The notes beneath the pieces were generated by a model. That model did no database searches, was not told where the DNA came from, and saw nothing but the letters and a program-made list of their open reading frames with translations. A stretch of 11,847 bases of DNA, taken from NCBI GenBank assembly GCA_002286715.1, contig NSJX01000160.1, positions 1-11,847 on the forward strand. The letters run 5' to 3'. Each line of letters starts with the position of its first letter. The stretch's first letter is position 1. The position numbers and the translations under genes were made by a program. The stretch is from Dentipellis sp. KUC8613 (taxonomy: Eukaryota > Basidiomycota > Agaricomycetes > Russulales > Hericiaceae). Of this stretch, positions 1 through 6,614 are shown one piece after another.

Positions 1-1
1 G

Positions 2-242
2 GCCGCGAGAGCGCTCCCGTTTGGCTGGGCGCATGTCCCATGGCGCCAGCACGGAGCCGAGGATGCTGCTGGACGCACCATGGTCCGGCTTTGCTGACGC
101 GGCCCGAGATTGGGCGGCGGTGTTCGAGGGCCCCGTGGGCTGAGGATGCGCCTGCTGCTGCTGCTGCTGCTGCTGCTGGGGGCGGGCGGGCTGCTGGGGG
201 GGCTGCTGCTGCTGCTGAGGCTGCCGCGGCTGCTGCTGCTGC

Positions 243-300
<58 letters not shown>

Positions 301-466
301 CCTCCTCGCTGGCTTCCTCCTCGTCCTCCACCACCTCTACATCCGGGCTCGACCCCCGCAGCTCCTCCATCCGCACGTCGTCGTCGTCGTCGACCTCGGG
401 CGCCGGCGATGAGGCCTGGATGGGGGTTTTGCATGCGTTGGTTTGGGGCTTCGTCTTGGGCGCCAT
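2..466 (-). CDS. Acidic, polyglutamine-rich protein of unknown function (N-terminal part)
   Basis: The reading frame starts at the ATG complementary to 464-466 and stays open to the left edge, so 155 N-terminal residues are visible and the C-terminus is missing. The start begins MAPKTKPQTN. Residues about 25-57 are strongly acidic (DDDDD, VVEDEEE, EEDE). Then come an unbroken 22-Gln tract (230-295, mostly CAG with four CAA codons), shorter Gln runs of 5, 2 and 9 broken by Pro, and a Ser/Ala region ending in a basic stretch (RPAKRERSR). The plus-strand CTG runs give Leu- and Ala-rich antisense frames that are shadows. Acidic plus polyQ composition is common in transcription and chromatin regulators, which suggests a nuclear role, but no domain is recognised. 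It is divergent from the gene at 607 across 140 bp. An intron in the visible part is not needed. Confidence 0.6.
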
Positions 467-606
467 GGTGGTTTGAAGAGAGGCGACGCTGTTGAACACT
501 GACGCGTCAAGTTTTGCGGTGGCGTGAGAGAATCACGTGACCACGGTGCCTGATACGAAGGCACTGTGGTTGATGGGCGCCTTCCTCAGTCTTCCATCGC
601 GCAACA
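467..606. promoter_or_regulatory. Shared intergenic region of two divergent genes
   Basis: These 140 bp separate the minus-strand start at 466 from the plus-strand start at 607. Directly visible are the 10-bp perfect palindrome TGACGCGTCA at 500-509 (core ACGCGT, the MluI cell-cycle box bound by MBF-type factors in yeasts), the 8-bp palindrome TCACGTGA at 533-540 (core CACGTG, the bHLH E-box), and an inverted repeat at 540-570. The inverted repeat has 12-bp arms (one mismatch) and a 7-nt loop, with left arm ACCACGGTGCCT. No clear TATA box is seen. Binding by MBF or bHLH factors is inference from motif identity only. Confidence 0.5.
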
Positions 607-2236
607 ATGGAAGCTCTCACTGCCGAAGTGGCTGACACCCTCAACGCACATGCATTCCAGGTCGGCGTGGCAATTCACAGCCTCGGTGACATCACCGACC
701 AGTCCCTCATGGCACGGTGGACGACGGCAGTCGTCGACAATTTAGTTGTGAGTCTTTTTGATATTGCTCTCCTGTTTTATCTTAACCCCTCTGCAGACAG
801 AAGCTCACAAGCTTATGGATCTCGCGCCCGCCCTCAAGGACGCTGAATTCGCTCAAGGGACCCCCATAGGACTCCTGCTCGGTGAGGTCGAAGGCAAGAG
901 ACCGGAAGACATCGACTTGAGATGGTGGGCCGCCAGTTTGGGTGAACAGTCCGAGGACGTCGCACAGTACTATGCTGTGGATCTGCCACCACCAGGAACA
1001 GTGTACTGGTGGCAGTACGACTTCATGGACCCAGGTGAGTCCTTTATTGATTATTTCATTTCATGCCTCATTCAGAGTTGGATAGACCTCGACGCGGTCC
1101 CGGACGACAACGCCTTGGATGTTCGGCAGGCGCTGGCCGACCTGATGGCCCCTCGGCCGCAACCAGCCACTCAAGCGCGCGTGAGCACCCCGGCCTCTCC
1201 GGCGCAAGCTGCTGCAAGCCCTACCCCTCAGGAAACGGGCCCCACCGAGGAACACGCGACCGAGGACGTCCATAGCAACAGACCGAGTGGTGCAGCAACA
1301 GCGACCTCCACAGTGGCTGTTTCCAAATCCACCCGAGCCAAGACTCGCCCCGTCCCCAAGTCGACTTCCGGGCTCGGTGCTGCAGCAGGCACCACCGAGG
1401 ACAACTCCGTGGTCGACGACCACGTGACTGTCCCCAAGCCCACCGGCCCCAAAGCGCGTCGCGTGCCGAAGTCTACGGCCGACGTCGGTGCGCCAGCCGA
1501 AGACGACACCGAGACCATCCAGGCAGTGGTTGCCCGGAAGCCCAGCCACACCAAGGGTGGTCGTGTCAAGTCCACGACCGAGGTCGGTGCCGATGCCAAG
1601 GGTGACAATGACACCGACACACCGGAGATCCAGGACGATGCCGACGTCGGTGCCAAGACCACCAGGACCCCCCGTCGCACCACCAAGGCAACCAAGCCGG
1701 CAGTGTCTCCCACCAAGACAGCTCGCAAGGGCAAGGGGAAGAAAGCCCAAACCGAGGACACCGACGACCAGCCGGAAGAAGTTCCCAAGAGGGCCACTAG
1801 GAGCCAAGCGGTGGCCGAGGCGTCCTCGGTGGCGACCGGAAGCACAAGGCCACCCAAGCGGAAGGCCGGAGAATGTAAGTACCTCTTCTATTTTTGGGGA
1901 GACAGCACTGACACCTTTCCAGTCATCGGTGTAGTCCTCACCAAGAAGGCCAAGGTCACCCAGCGAGAGGCCCAGCAAGAGCCTTCCCCGGTCACTAGCA
2001 CCAGTTGGATCCCCTCCCAAAACGAGTTCCAACGCCTGATCGTGGGCTATGAGGAGAACATCATCCTGCTGGCACAGATGCGGCGGACACAGGAGGTCCA
2101 CTTGGACCAGCAGGACGCCCACGCGCTGCAGATCAGAGCGTTGGAGAGGCGTGTCCAAGATTTGGAGGAAGCTCTCGAGGCCGAATGCAGGACCAAAGGA
2201 AAAGGCAAAGCGAAGGCCAAGACGGGCCGCAAGTAA
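607..2236 (+). CDS. Ser/Thr/Pro/Lys-rich protein with C-terminal coiled coil, three exons
   Basis: The proposed exons are 607-747, 797-1874 and 1923-2236, giving about 510 residues and ending in TAA. The start context is CAACAATGG. Intron 748-796 (49 bp) has GTGAGT, a CTTAAC branch site and CTGCAG. Intron 1875-1922 (48 bp) has GTAAGT, CACTGAC and TTCCAG. Both keep the frame. Residues 1-126 are globular-looking with Trp-rich segments (RWWAAS, YWWQYDF). Residues about 190-330 hold three to four degenerate repeats of about 34 residues around VPKST/KPT motifs. KRK near residue 401 and KKAK near 413 form a bipartite-NLS-like pair. Residues about 430-495 form a heptad-type coiled coil, followed by a Lys-rich tail. 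I do not recognise the family. A nuclear, chromatin- or DNA-associated protein is inference from composition. A third intron-like segment at 1035-1075 is listed separately. Confidence 0.65.
1035..1075 (+). other. Intron-like segment that breaks the frame if removed
   Basis: A textbook donor (CAG|GTGAGT) and an acceptor (CATTCAG) bound 41 bp inside the gene at 607-2236. Removal shifts the frame and leads to a stop at 1273-1275, truncating the protein to roughly 193 residues. Reading through is open and adds a hydrophobic insert (ESFIDYFISCLIQ). Unlike the two accepted introns it lacks a CTNAC branch site and is shorter. I favour coding read-through, but it could be an intron in an allele damaged by an indel, or an alternative splice form. 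Confidence 0.4.
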
Positions 2237-2243
2237 GATTTCC

Positions 2244-2348
2244 TCGGTGGTCGGTGGTTGGTGGTCGGTGGTCGGTGGTTGGTGGTCGGTGGTCGGTGGT
2301 CGGTGGTAGGTGCTCGGTGCTCGGTACTTGGTGCTCGGTTGTCGGTTC
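2244..2348 (+). repeat. Heptamer tandem array, 15 copies of TCGGTGG-type units
   Basis: Fifteen contiguous 7-bp units begin 7 bp after the stop codon at 2236. The first nine are TCGGTGG or TTGGTGG. The last six drift (TAGGTGC, TCGGTGC, TCGGTAC, TTGGTGC, TCGGTTG, TCGGTTC). The degradation is polar, with the purest units next to the gene. The array would fall in the 3' UTR. The G-rich strand could form two-tetrad G-quadruplexes, which is inference. Confidence 0.9.
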
Positions 2349-3068
2349 GTTGTTAGTGTCGACCCCTAAATGTATCTAGTGTTTGGGTATCAGTTCATGA
2401 TTGCAAGACAGCATGAAAAAATCCAAGTTGTTACATATATGTGTGATGGTCTTTGGCAACCCCTTCAGATCACCTGATGGTAACTGTTGTTCTCAGCTAC
2501 TACAAATGTGTAGTTGCTGTTTCTCGGTGTTGACGCAAGTCGATGTCCTCGGTCTGCACTCGTCATGGGTGCCCACACCGGAGCATGTGTACCTTATCGG
2601 TGCATGTGCCGCTCCTCGGTGCACATGTAGGTCATCGGTCTCTATATAAGACATCGGTGTGCACATTGGAGGATGGTTCAAGTCTTCGGTGATATCCTGT
2701 TCACACATCGGTGGTCAGTCTGATAGTGGGAGCTTCATTGGAAAGTTTCTTTACAAAGGTGGTCGGTAATGTGAGATCTCGGTCGCCGTAGCAGGCTACG
2801 CCACACGCGATGTTATCAGCGATCACAATAATCACCAAGCCCAGAACCAAATGCGGCCAGTGCTAGACCCAGCTGTAGTTGTGCCGCAGCATTTTTGTCG
2901 ACTCCCCACGTCCTCCAACCAATGACCGAGTCCCAGCATTATCTTCCTGCAACCTCCGAGGACATTTCACCAGCAATTACCCCATCAACATACCTGCCCC
3001 TGGCACCCTCACCGGCCGACCTGTCTCCTACTGCTCGGCCGGACTGCTCGGCATGGCACACCGAGGAG
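2349..3068. other. Intergenic stretch with no supported gene
   Basis: No convincing coding signal is seen. A hairpin at 2494-2519 has 11-bp arms (one mismatch) and a 4-nt loop. Ten TCGGT pentamers lie between 2524 and 2783, where roughly one would be expected by chance on both strands together. A TATATAAG box sits at 2643-2650, but no gene could be placed after it. Two overlapping plus-strand frames are open at 2879-3128, and neither has recognisable homology. GGCCGA motifs become frequent from about 3010 and continue to about 3420. Confidence 0.5.
2596..2671 (+). repeat. Degenerate 19-bp tandem repeat, four units
   Basis: Units at 2596-2614, 2615-2633, 2634-2652 and 2653-2671 each begin ATCGGT or CTCGGT. 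Three of them continue with GTGCAY or a GTGCA-like string. The pentamer TCGGT recurs exactly every 19 bp. The third unit carries the TATATAAG sequence. It shares the TCGGT core with the heptamer array upstream, which suggests a common origin or common binding protein, but that is inference. Confidence 0.55.
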
Positions 3069-3263
3069 TGTTCCTGCCAGCCGAACACCTGCCCCTCCCA
3101 CGGCCGACCCTATGAAATAGCCCAGTGATTTACCCGGCCGACCCATACAAGGCATCCTATACTGGACTGTTCCTGCCAGCCGAACACCTGCCCCTCCCAC
3201 GGCCGACCCTATGAAATAGCCCAGAAATTTACCCGGCCGACCCATAGAAGGCATCCTATACTG
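3069..3263. repeat. 99-bp direct tandem duplication
   Basis: Copy one covers 3069-3167. Copy two starts at 3168 and matches to 3263 with only three substitutions, so the duplication is young. Each unit contains ACGGCCGACC and CCGGCCGACC. Because 99 is a multiple of three, a minus-strand frame (3009-3296, 95 residues) stays open and repeats a 33-residue glycine-rich segment (LGYFIGSAVGGAGVRLAG). All three substitutions change amino acids in that frame, which argues against a conserved protein, so I annotate only the repeat. Confidence 0.9.
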
Positions 3264-4463
3264 CCAACCGGCCGAAGCATGCATCCCAATATACACCTGA
3301 TGTCCCCCAGCAACCTACTACTACTGACTAGTAACACTATACTATAACATTACAGGGAACCCCTACACCTCGGCCAGGACGTTACCGACGACCGATGACG
3401 GTCCTCGGCCGGGCCCGGCTGTACCATGATTCTTGGGTTTGGTACCACTTGGCTACACTGTATTTCATGGGGGTTTCTGCTGAAAGGTGTGCTAATGGAT
3501 ATCAACCCCCTGCGTGACGTGCAAATGAGAAGCACTTACTGAACCCGCCGTCATCAATGATGTATGCGGGGAGCCGTCCAACGTAACATCCGCCAGCACT
3601 CCGTGAACATGCTCCTTGTTCGCGGGTATATCAAGGAAGTCAAGGACGTCGGCCATATCTCACTTGCTGGACTGGGTGAAGTGGTCCGCAGGGGTACTCA
3701 TGTGCGCCTTTTATCTTTTGCACGACCCTCTTTGCATGCACGACTTGACAAAAATCTCTAGTCCTTGCCGGCCCGACCCAGCCTGAATGGTCGCTACATG
3801 ACAAACAGAGCTGACTGTATCAGGCAAGGAACCGGAGGTGTGATGTCAGTTCCCAGGGGCTACGCCTAAAGGCTAACAATCGATCGAACTGGTGTGGGCG
3901 CAAGGGCCGTAATGCCCGGTTGATGCAACAACTTCACGCCTATCCAGATTACCGGATGTTGCTATGGCTCGCACTCGGCTAAGTACAGATAATGTGACGT
4001 GCCCTTCATAAAATTGGCATTTCCTGATTTTGCTTGTTCCAGATTTCGCAGATTTTTGGCAATTCTGCTTCTAGATTGTACGGTTGCATACCTTCGTCAC
4101 CGGATCCTTGCCAACAACTGCTCCCGTGCCAAGAGGACAGTAGCCGACCCTACAATTTGTCTATTGCCGTCTCTCCTTCACATTTGTTCCTGGGCTCAAG
4201 GACCCCGAACTTGCAAGGAAAGCGAGCCTGCAGCTTCTCTCCAATGCCCAGGTTCGGGGATGCTGGTAAAAGTGGGTACTACGGCATTCTCTCCAGTAAT
4301 TTTTTTTCGGACTCATCGCCTTGACTGTGAGTAACTTTGTCATACCACCCGATCCTGAAAAAAAAACGGGCCGGCGGAGGCCAGTCCAATTCCCGCGCGA
4401 CCAGACGCCGTTCATCCAAGCTGCGAAAATCCTAAGTCGCGAGCTCAATGGAGACTCACGACG
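3264..4463. other. Long region without a supported gene
   Basis: Open frames here are short, overlap on both strands and resemble nothing known to me. Visible signals are isolated. A pyrimidine-poor ACATTACAG acceptor-like string lies near 3354. There are GGCCGA/CTCGGCC motifs up to about 3420 and one GGCCCGACC near 3770. A duplicated GTGACGTGC occurs at about 3513 and 3995. Poly-T and poly-A runs occur near 4300-4310 and 4360. The segment just before 4464 is probably the upstream control region of the small gene at 4544. A possible decayed minus-strand coding piece is listed separately. Confidence 0.45.
3492..3656 (-). other. Possible small or decayed minus-strand coding piece with an intron
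   Basis: From the ATG complementary to 3654-3656, 39 codons read openly (MADVLDFLDIPANKEH at the start) and end exactly at a GTAAGT donor (3539 downward). A YAG acceptor at 3493-3492 would give a 48-bp intron, the length seen elsewhere in the window. After the junction the frame meets a stop within nine codons, so the gene would be broken or the acceptor is wrong. No homology is recognised. Confidence 0.22.
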
Positions 4464-4471
4464 TATTTAAA
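4464..4471 (+). promoter_or_regulatory. TATA box of the small spliced gene
   Basis: TATTTAAA lies 73 bp upstream of the ATG at 4544. It is followed by a pyrimidine-rich leader (CTTCATCCCCCCATTCC) of the type found at fungal transcription starts. This is why the ATG at 4544 is preferred over the in-frame ATG at 4448, which lies upstream of the TATA box. Confidence 0.5.
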
Positions 4472-4543
4472 CTCTCTTGTGCTCTCCTCAAAACCTTCAT
4501 CCCCCCATTCCTACTGCCGAACACAACTGCCTTCTCATCAACT

Positions 4544-5003
4544 ATGGACAAATCCTCCATTGACGCTGCCACTCCTCTCGGCTCGCCTGAGGCAGTAGGC
4601 AATGCGCCCATCGCCCGGACGAAAGGCATGCGTGGCCGGTGAGCGTTGACACATATTAGTGTTTGCACCTCACTGACTTCTCTTTCAGTGCTCAGCGTCA
4701 GGCTTTAACGAGTCCCCTAGCTGCAAAGTCGACAAACGTTGGCAAGAAGTAATATTCACTTCCGTTCTTTTTCTCCAGCTCTATCACTAACATACGGGCA
4801 GTTTATCACAGAGGACATACAGCACATCGAATAGTGCTGCAGGTGGACCTACTCCTCGGATTGGCCCACCCACCCGGCGAACACGGGGGTAAGAACTTTG
4901 TCTGGATGTTCGCCTTCATGACTAATGAGTGGACAGGATCAATTGGCCCGAATTCCCCCCTACGGCCAAAAGAGAAGCCCCAACAGTGCAGGCAGAGAAG
5001 TAA
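4544..5003 (+). CDS. Small four-exon gene, basic Ser/Thr/Pro-rich protein of unknown function
   Basis: The exons are 4544-4638, 4689-4748, 4802-4888 and 4937-5003, encoding about 102 residues. All three introns are canonical: 50 bp with GTGAGC, CACTGAC and TTTCAG; 53 bp with GTAATA, CACTAAC and GGGCAG; 48 bp with GTAAGA, GACTAAT and GGACAG. Every junction keeps the frame (all phase 2), and exons 2 and 3 are multiples of three. Such agreement is unlikely by chance. The product starts MDKSSIDAATPL, is basic and Ser/Thr/Pro-rich, and has an Arg cluster (PPTRRTRGG) near residues 74-82. No signal peptide, membrane segment or known domain is visible, and it lacks a C-terminal CaaX box, so it is not a mating pheromone. 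The TAA stop lies inside a further GTAAGA donor (5000-5005), and retroelement sequence starts about 35 bp later. It may therefore be the 5' end of a longer gene. Confidence 0.55.
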
Positions 5004-5034
5004 GAATCCTTTCTCTACTTTGCTTCAGCTTCGA

Positions 5035-5418
5035 ACTATAACTTATACATTGTATTCAAAGTTCCAAGCGACATTGCGTTCTGTGATTCCAGTCTTCCAC
5101 GCATCTCTCCTCATGCCCTACCATGAAACCAAAGAGTATGGACCCAATTACACCAAACCCAGTCCAGAAATCATTCAGGGCGAACAGGAATTCGAAGTGG
5201 AAGACATCATCAAATCACGTCATCATGGAAAAAACAAACACCTGCAGTACCTGATCAAATGGCGGGGATATCCCCACTCCGATAACTCATGGGAACCTGC
5301 CGGCAATCTTGCACATGCACAGAAATTGATCACAGCATTCTACAAACACCACCCATCAGCCCCAAAGCTGATCCGAACCATGCTTCTTTATCTGGCACAC
5401 AGGAAGCCAAACACATAA
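5035..5418 (+). pseudogene. Pol C-terminus: integrase tail plus chromodomain
   Basis: The conserved IPVFHASLLMPY segment (5086-5121) matches the end of the integrase in Ty3/gypsy elements (HPVFHVSLL type), followed by EYGPNY and PEIIQGEQEFEVE. The chromodomain spans about 5188-5340. It opens with FEVEDII, continues with QYLIKWRGYPHSDNSWEP and ends in a C-terminal helix (AQKLITAFYKHH). The aromatic positions that would bind methylated histone H3 tails (F, W, W) are present, as is the usual spacing. In chromoviruses this domain steers integration to heterochromatin. The frame ends with TAA at 5416-5418. Upstream residues do not match integrase, so only the tail survives. Confidence 0.85.
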
Positions 5419-5561
5419 AAGGAGCACTCCTCTTCGCTAGATCCTCAGCACCTGCTCTCTGCACTCCTACCAACTCTCAAGACGTCTTCTCTCAACACCT
5501 CCCTCCTCCTCTCTCTTCTCATTCTCAGCCTCCTCCTTCTCCTTCTTGCTCTTGCACCACG

Positions 5562-6096
5562 ATGTTGTCAGTGCCCTCGACTCCCATGGACCTCGACCTC
5601 CTCGCCTACCCATCTAGCGTCTCCCCGGCGCAACTTACTCTTCTCCCCATCCCCTGTTCCCAGGCGCACAAGAGGAGTTAAGAAACCTTGCTGCTACCAG
5701 TGCAGACAGGTCAGACACATGGCGCGTCTCTGCAATCATGGACGCAATGATCAGCGTGCTCGGCGCAGCCAGGGCCGCCCTACCACCGGACGAGTTGCAT
5801 CGTCCTCCTCCAGACACATCCGCTCCCTCCGACCCTACGCCAGGCATTCCCCTCCTTCTGAGCAGACGGTTCAGCTCGATCCCACCATCACTGCCTACCA
5901 ACGCCATAGGGACCACCTCAAGAGCCGCATCGAGTTCATCACGGCCGAGATCAACCACCTAGAGGAGGAGCGTCATCACCTTGTCAAGGAGGTCCATGAC
6001 ATGGAGTTCAGAGGCCCCCCCACTCGTCCAGAGCGGGCTGACATAGTTGACACCAACTGGTCATTCCCCTTCAATCAAGCACTTTGGGATGTCTAG
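5562..6096 (+). pseudogene. Frameshifted ORF with CCHC zinc knuckle and coiled coil, downstream of pol
   Basis: A first part starts with ATG at 5562 (MLSVPSTPMDLDLLAY) and stops at 5679-5681. The second part lies one frame over and is open from 5419 to the TAG before 6097. A shift somewhere between about 5635 and 5678 would connect the two. The second frame carries a perfect Cx2Cx4Hx4C zinc knuckle at 5692-5733 (CYQCRQVRHMARLC), an Arg/Ser-rich stretch, and a helical, Glu/His/Lys-rich coiled coil at about 5887-6012. Zinc knuckles of retroelements bind RNA in Gag nucleocapsid, but here the motif lies 3' of pol. The junction contains TTCCCAG, so an intron 3' end is an alternative to a frameshift. 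Confidence 0.65.
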
Positions 6097-6135
6097 GGGG
6101 TTCATCAAGAACATGCTTGTCGGGTCGACAAGCCT

Positions 6136-6145
6136 AGAAGAGGGG
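6136..6145 (+). promoter_or_regulatory. Polypurine tract of the retroelement
   Basis: AGAAGAGGGGG-type purine run just upstream of TGTTAC at 6150. This is the expected primer site for plus-strand DNA synthesis next to a 3' LTR in Ty3/gypsy elements. Confidence 0.6.
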
Positions 6146-6149
6146 GTAG

Positions 6150-6600
6150 TGTTACAAACCGATAAGGGGTTATCTTTTTCCTTTCCCACTCCACATTCAC
6201 ATGCTTTGCATGGACAGCCTCGTCTATATTTATCCTGATCATACGGTTACCATGGACTTTAGTTACTGCGGCCCTTGCTGCGCAACACTGCCTTGCTGCG
6301 CAGCGCAGCCGCTCTGACTCCTACTGTACAGCATCGTCACTCTGACTCTACTGTACAGCCTTGACTCCATGTACTTATAAGTCTCCTGCTGAGGACCGCT
6401 GTTCCTCAGCTTGACCACTTTGCAATCCATAGATCCTTGTGGTTCTATCTGACTGCCAGTGCCTCTGCTCATCTCTGTCTTCATCCTCTGCTCTTATTCG
6501 CCTTCTGCTATCGCCAAGGCCTCATAAGCCAGACTCTTCATCGCTGGTGTAGCCTGAGGACGACTTTGCTACGCTCAGTCTCTAAGACCCCCAAGGTTCT
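6150..6600 (+). repeat. 3' LTR, 5' portion (3' end not determined)
   Basis: It starts TGTTACAAACC directly after the polypurine tract and TAG, the usual LTR start in fungal gypsy elements. A TATA-like CTTATAAG lies at 6374-6381, with a CT-rich segment after it that fits an R/U5 region. Internal short direct repeats are visible: CCTTGCTGCGCA at 6273 and 6291, and a CTCTGACTCTACTGTACAGC-type unit at 6312 and 6340. I cannot find the matching terminal GTAACA, so the end at 6600 is only where the GC-rich array starts. The upstream LTR is outside the window or lost. Confidence 0.5.
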
Positions 6601-6614
6601 TAGCATCCATGCAC

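Larger units (their letters stand above)
5035..6600 (+). mobile_element. 3' remnant of a Ty3/gypsy chromovirus retrotransposon
   Basis: In order, this contains the end of a pol frame with integrase tail and chromodomain, a second ORF with a zinc knuckle, a polypurine tract and the beginning of a 3' LTR. Protease, reverse transcriptase, RNase H and the integrase catalytic core are absent upstream, so the copy is 5'-truncated and cannot move by itself. The left border is approximate, set where similarity to the conserved integrase tail begins. The right border is arbitrary, because the LTR 3' end cannot be located before the GC-rich array. Confidence 0.75.

Noticed and set aside
40..495. Ala-rich and Leu-rich plus-strand frames over the CTG repeats
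   Set aside because: They are antisense readings of the polyglutamine tract. The minus frame has a proper ATG, acidic region and varied sequence outside the repeat.
1061..2158. A 365-residue minus-strand frame opposite the gene at 607-2236
   Set aside because: The plus frame has consistent introns, protein-like repeats and a coiled coil. The minus frame is a shadow of biased codon use.
4544..5003. Basidiomycete mating pheromone precursor
   Set aside because: Small size fits, but the product lacks the C-terminal Cys-aliphatic-aliphatic-X motif.
5000..5028. A 29-bp intron GTAAGA...TTCAG after the small gene's exon 4
   Set aside because: Too short to be spliced, and no branch site. It is better seen as a truncated intron or chance.
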